Assembly: GCA_002403855.1 (NCBI GenBank)
Contig: DHIO01000022.1
Coordinates: 1-64,000 of the forward strand
Reading direction: 5' to 3'
Source of the DNA: Acidimicrobiia bacterium UBA4744
GTDB taxonomy: Bacteria > Actinomycetota > Acidimicrobiia > Spongiisociales > UBA4744
DNA length: 64,000 nt
Below are positions 61,893-64,000 of the stretch, in pieces. The translations under genes and the position numbers were made by a program. The first letter of the stretch is position 1; every line of letters starts with the position of its first letter. The notes beneath the pieces are model-generated. The model saw only the letters and a program-made list of their open reading frames with translations. It was not told the origin of the DNA and made no database searches.

Positions 61893-62779
61893 AGAAGATC
61901 GAACTGTATGAAGTCGGGCCTCGCGACGGTTTTCAGATGGTGGATGAATACATACCGTTGGACACGAAGGTTCGCATTGTTGAAGGGCTTCTAGATACCG
62001 GATTGAGCCATCTGCAAATAACCTCCTTCGTCAGTCCGAAGGCAATCCCCCAAATGAGGGATGCCCGGGAATTGGCTTCGATCTGCGTCGGCAAGTATCC
62101 GGATGCCGATCTCTTCGCACTGGTTCCGAATCTGCGCGGTGCCGAAGCGGCCTGGGAATCCGGTATCAAATCGGTGTCCTATGTCGTTTCGCTGAGCGAG
62201 AGCCACAACCGGGCCAATATCAGAAGGACACATGAAGAATCCTTGGCCGGACTGCAGGCGATTCTGGATTCCTATCCAGAGATGGATGTCTGTCTGGATC
62301 TGTCCACCACATTCGGCTGCCCGTTTGAGGGAATGAAGGACAAAGACGACGTTGTGCCGTTTCTGAAGCCCTATGTCGACAGCGGAATACGGACCGTCAA
62401 TCTCTGCGACACAATCGGAATCGCAAACCCTGCTCAGGTTCGCCGAATCATCGATGCCGTCTGGGACGAGTACCCGTCGCTGGATCTGCAGGTTCATATT
62501 CACGACACCCGCAACATGGGAATGGTCAATACGCTGGCTGCCATCGAGTGTGGTGTCGGCAAAGTGCAATCGACCCTGGGCGGCCTGGGTGGCTGTCCCT
62601 TTGCACCCGGAGCATCCGGAAACCTGGCTACCGAAGACCTGGCGTTCATGCTGTCTGAAATGGGATACGAGCTTGGCGTCGATATCCCGAAGATGATCGA
62701 ACTCGCCAAGTACCAGGCCTCAGCAATACCGACCGGACAGTTCAGCGGGCATCAAATCAGAATCCCGGACACCAACTAG
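61889..62779 (+). CDS. HMG-CoA lyase-family (DRE-TIM) enzyme with Glu-to-Gln change
   Basis: 296 residues. Metal ligands and catalytic residues of HMG-CoA lyase are in place: Arg12-Asp13 in 'EVGPRDGFQ', His203 and His205 in 'QVHIHDTRNMG', Cys236 in 'GGLGGCPFAP' and Asn245 in 'PGASGN'. Spacings His203-Cys236 (33) and His203-Asn245 (42) equal those of the human enzyme as I remember them (233-266-275). At the position of catalytic Glu72 it has Gln43 ('HLQITSFVSPK' where relatives have 'IEATSFVSPK'). This suggests a modified retro-Claisen/aldol reaction or different substrate. ATG 61889 overlaps the previous stop (ATGA). Confidence 0.85.
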   Translation: MKKIELYEVGPRDGFQMVDEYIPLDTKVRIVEGLLDTGLSHLQITSFVSPKAIPQMRDARELASICVGKYPDADLFALVPNLRGAEAAWESGIKSVSYVVSLSESHNRANIRRTHEESLAGLQAILDSYPEMDVCLDLSTTFGCPFEGMKDKDDVVPFLKPYVDSGIRTVNLCDTIGIANPAQVRRIIDAVWDEYPSLDLQVHIHDTRNMGMVNTLAAIECGVGKVQSTLGGLGGCPFAPGASGNLATEDLAFMLSEMGYELGVDIPKMIELAKYQASAIPTGQFSGHQIRIPDTN

Positions 62780-62883
62780 CGGCACGCAGAAAACCGCGCA
62801 CCTCGGCGTTCTCGCCCGACGGCTTGGTGTCCGCTCGGAAGGGTACGAGGAACACCTTTCTCGACGGCTGGTAGCCTCGCCGG

Positions 62884-63387
62884 ATGAACCGGCCATCGCG
62901 TGATCGACCCGAAATGCCCGACGGCTACGGGGTTCCCCAAACCGAGAAGGGCGTTCTCGAATGGTCCGTTGTTGAAGATCGACTGAGATCGGCCGTTCAC
63001 TACTGGATGGCGACAACCCGACCCGATGGGAGACCCCACGTGGTTCCTCGTTGGGGTGTGTGGATGGACGGGCGGTTTTGGTACGACGGTGCCGTCGACA
63101 CGATCCACGTGCAGAACCTGAATGAGAACTCTGCTTGCGTTCTCCATCTCGAAGATGGCCGCCAAGCTGTGATGGTCGAGGGCCGATCTGAGGCTACGGC
63201 CCCTCCTGGGTTGGAACTCGGGGGCCGGTTGGCAGCTGAGATTTCAGCCAAGTACGGGAAGCTCGGCTACTCGCCGGAGCCAGACGCATGGGAGGGACCC
63301 GACGCCGGAGGTCTTAGAGTGTTCACTGCTGTCAAGGCGATGGCCTGGTTCGAGTTTCCAACCGATGTGACCCGCTTCCGGTTCTGA
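62884..63387 (+). CDS. Pyridoxamine 5'-phosphate oxidase-like (PPOX, FMN/F420-type) protein
   Basis: 167 residues. Split-barrel flavin-binding fold: 'RSAVHYWMATTRPDGRPHVV', 'PRWGVWMDGRFWYDGAVDTI', 'ENSACVLHLEDGRQAVMVEG'. The W-M-A-T-T-R-P-D-G-R-P-H segment is typical of actinobacterial PPOX/F420-dependent proteins, whose substrates are unknown. Returns to the normal, high G+C of the window after the operon. Confidence 0.82.
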   Translation: MNRPSRDRPEMPDGYGVPQTEKGVLEWSVVEDRLRSAVHYWMATTRPDGRPHVVPRWGVWMDGRFWYDGAVDTIHVQNLNENSACVLHLEDGRQAVMVEGRSEATAPPGLELGGRLAAEISAKYGKLGYSPEPDAWEGPDAGGLRVFTAVKAMAWFEFPTDVTRFRF

Positions 63388-63537
63388 GCGAGCCGAGACA
63401 CTCGGAGCGCCCGTAGCCGCCAGTCCCGAACGGCCCGTCGCCACGACCGCTCCCACCGCGAGTCACCGGGACCTGCCGTCTGGCGGCAACCCGGGCGCGG
63501 TGGAAGTGGCTCACGACAAGAAGGACGGAGAGGCGTG

Positions 63538-64000
63538 ATGCGTGGAGTGATCTTGGTGGCGTATGGCACCAAATCCGGTTCAACCGGCGAGGTCGCCGAG
63601 GCAGTGGGGCAAGCCCTCAGAGCAAGTTGTTCGACGGTGGACGTGTGCCCGGTGGGAGATGTGTTCGAGGTTGGCTCATACGACGCCGTGATCGTGGGCA
63701 GCCCGGTCCTCTACGGCAAACCGCACCCAGCGGTCGCCAAGTTCCTGGCGAGGAACCAAGAAGCCTTGCAGCGAAGGCCGGTAGCTGCCTTCCTTACCTG
63801 TCTCGAACTGACGCAGACCGTCGACGAGAACGAGCCAGGCATCTCAACATATGTCGATCCGTCGCTGGGAAGGCCACCCGCGAACGAGGAGGGGTTGAGC
63901 TATTTCGAGAAGACCCACCTCATGTCGGGATTTCTCAATGCGCTGCTCAAGAGCGCGCCGCAGGTGAAGCCGGTCAGCGTGGCAGTCTTCAGAGGGAAGC
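63538..64000 (+). CDS. Flavodoxin-domain protein (partial, runs off window)
   Basis: 154 codons visible from ATG 63538 with GGAGAGG upstream. 'MRGVILVAYGTKSGSTGEVA' is the FMN phosphate-binding loop of flavodoxins, and 'SYDAVIVGSPVLYGKPHPA' continues the HemG/flavodoxin-like fold. It resembles menaquinone-dependent protoporphyrinogen oxidase (HemG) and other flavodoxin-domain proteins; the C-terminal part needed to decide is outside the window. Confidence 0.8.
   Translation, partial: MRGVILVAYGTKSGSTGEVAEAVGQALRASCSTVDVCPVGDVFEVGSYDAVIVGSPVLYGKPHPAVAKFLARNQEALQRRPVAAFLTCLELTQTVDENEPGISTYVDPSLGRPPANEEGLSYFEKTHLMSGFLNALLKSAPQVKPVSVAVFRGK

Overview
The window is high-GC DNA from an actinobacterium, most likely an uncultivated member of the Acidimicrobiia or a close relative. 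This is an inference from gene content: OmpR-type two-component genes, lipoproteins with Thr/Ser-rich linkers behind LxxC lipoboxes, a luciferase-like flavin oxidoreductase, a class III cyclase fused to an NTPase, many small membrane DUF proteins, and frequent GTG/TTG starts. I found no rRNA, tRNA, CRISPR array, insertion sequence, phage or plasmid gene. The right end (about 59.0-62.8 kb) is visibly lower in G+C (lines I counted gave 48-52 %, against 65 % in a line near 55.4 kb).

Layout. 0-1.6 kb: a sensor kinase (cut by the window edge) and its response regulator. 1.7-6.3 kb: a secreted Thr-rich protein, an N5-(carboxyethyl)ornithine synthase-like dehydrogenase, a membrane diguanylate cyclase and small membrane proteins. 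6.3-16 kb: SRPBCC protein, flavin oxidoreductase, winged-helix protein, HAD phosphatase, O-methyltransferase, a lipoprotein with a zincin-like motif, and an orphan sugar-type binding protein overlapping a DUF389 membrane protein. 16-19.5 kb: a soluble-domain histidine kinase beside the wreck of a reductive pyrimidine (uracil/thymine) degradation operon, in which only the aminotransferase is intact. 19.6-31 kb: cupin, squalene/phytoene synthase, a zinc-ribbon miniprotein, a convergent pair of beta-helix lipoproteins, nucleotide hydrolase, EamA, Yip1, thioesterase, acyltransferase and guanine deaminase. 31-44 kb: the 1010-residue cyclase-NTPase, Rieske protein, TAP-like hydrolase, a second copy of the zinc-ribbon miniprotein, methyltransferase, DUF4389, a coupled pair of small unknown genes, an MFS pump and an FAD amine-oxidase-type enzyme. 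44-52 kb: a six-repeat beta-propeller lipoprotein, other lipoproteins, several gene stubs, and a DUF308-DUF389 fusion. 52-58.9 kb: an AAC(2')-like acetyltransferase and an NAD-salvage operon (nadR remnant, pnuC, Nudix regulator), an MFS carrier and membrane proteins. 59-62.8 kb: a tight three-gene operon encoding an acylating aldehyde dehydrogenase, a CoA-transferase and an HMG-CoA-lyase family enzyme. The window ends in a PPOX protein and a partial flavodoxin.

Two things stand out. First, gene decay: at least eight recognisable gene stubs (dihydropyrimidinase, beta-ureidopropionase with its catalytic Cys replaced, a ferredoxin tail, an alcohol dehydrogenase tail, an aldehyde dehydrogenase tail, a class C beta-lactamase head, nadR, and a small membrane protein with an in-frame stop) lie among intact genes, and some stubs still have good ribosome-binding sites and stop/start coupling. 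Second, the 59-62.8 kb operon looks foreign and forms a self-consistent CoA-dependent cleavage pathway whose substrate is not evident; its lyase keeps the metal and Cys residues of HMG-CoA lyase but has Gln where the catalytic Glu is expected. It is my best candidate for an undescribed pathway.
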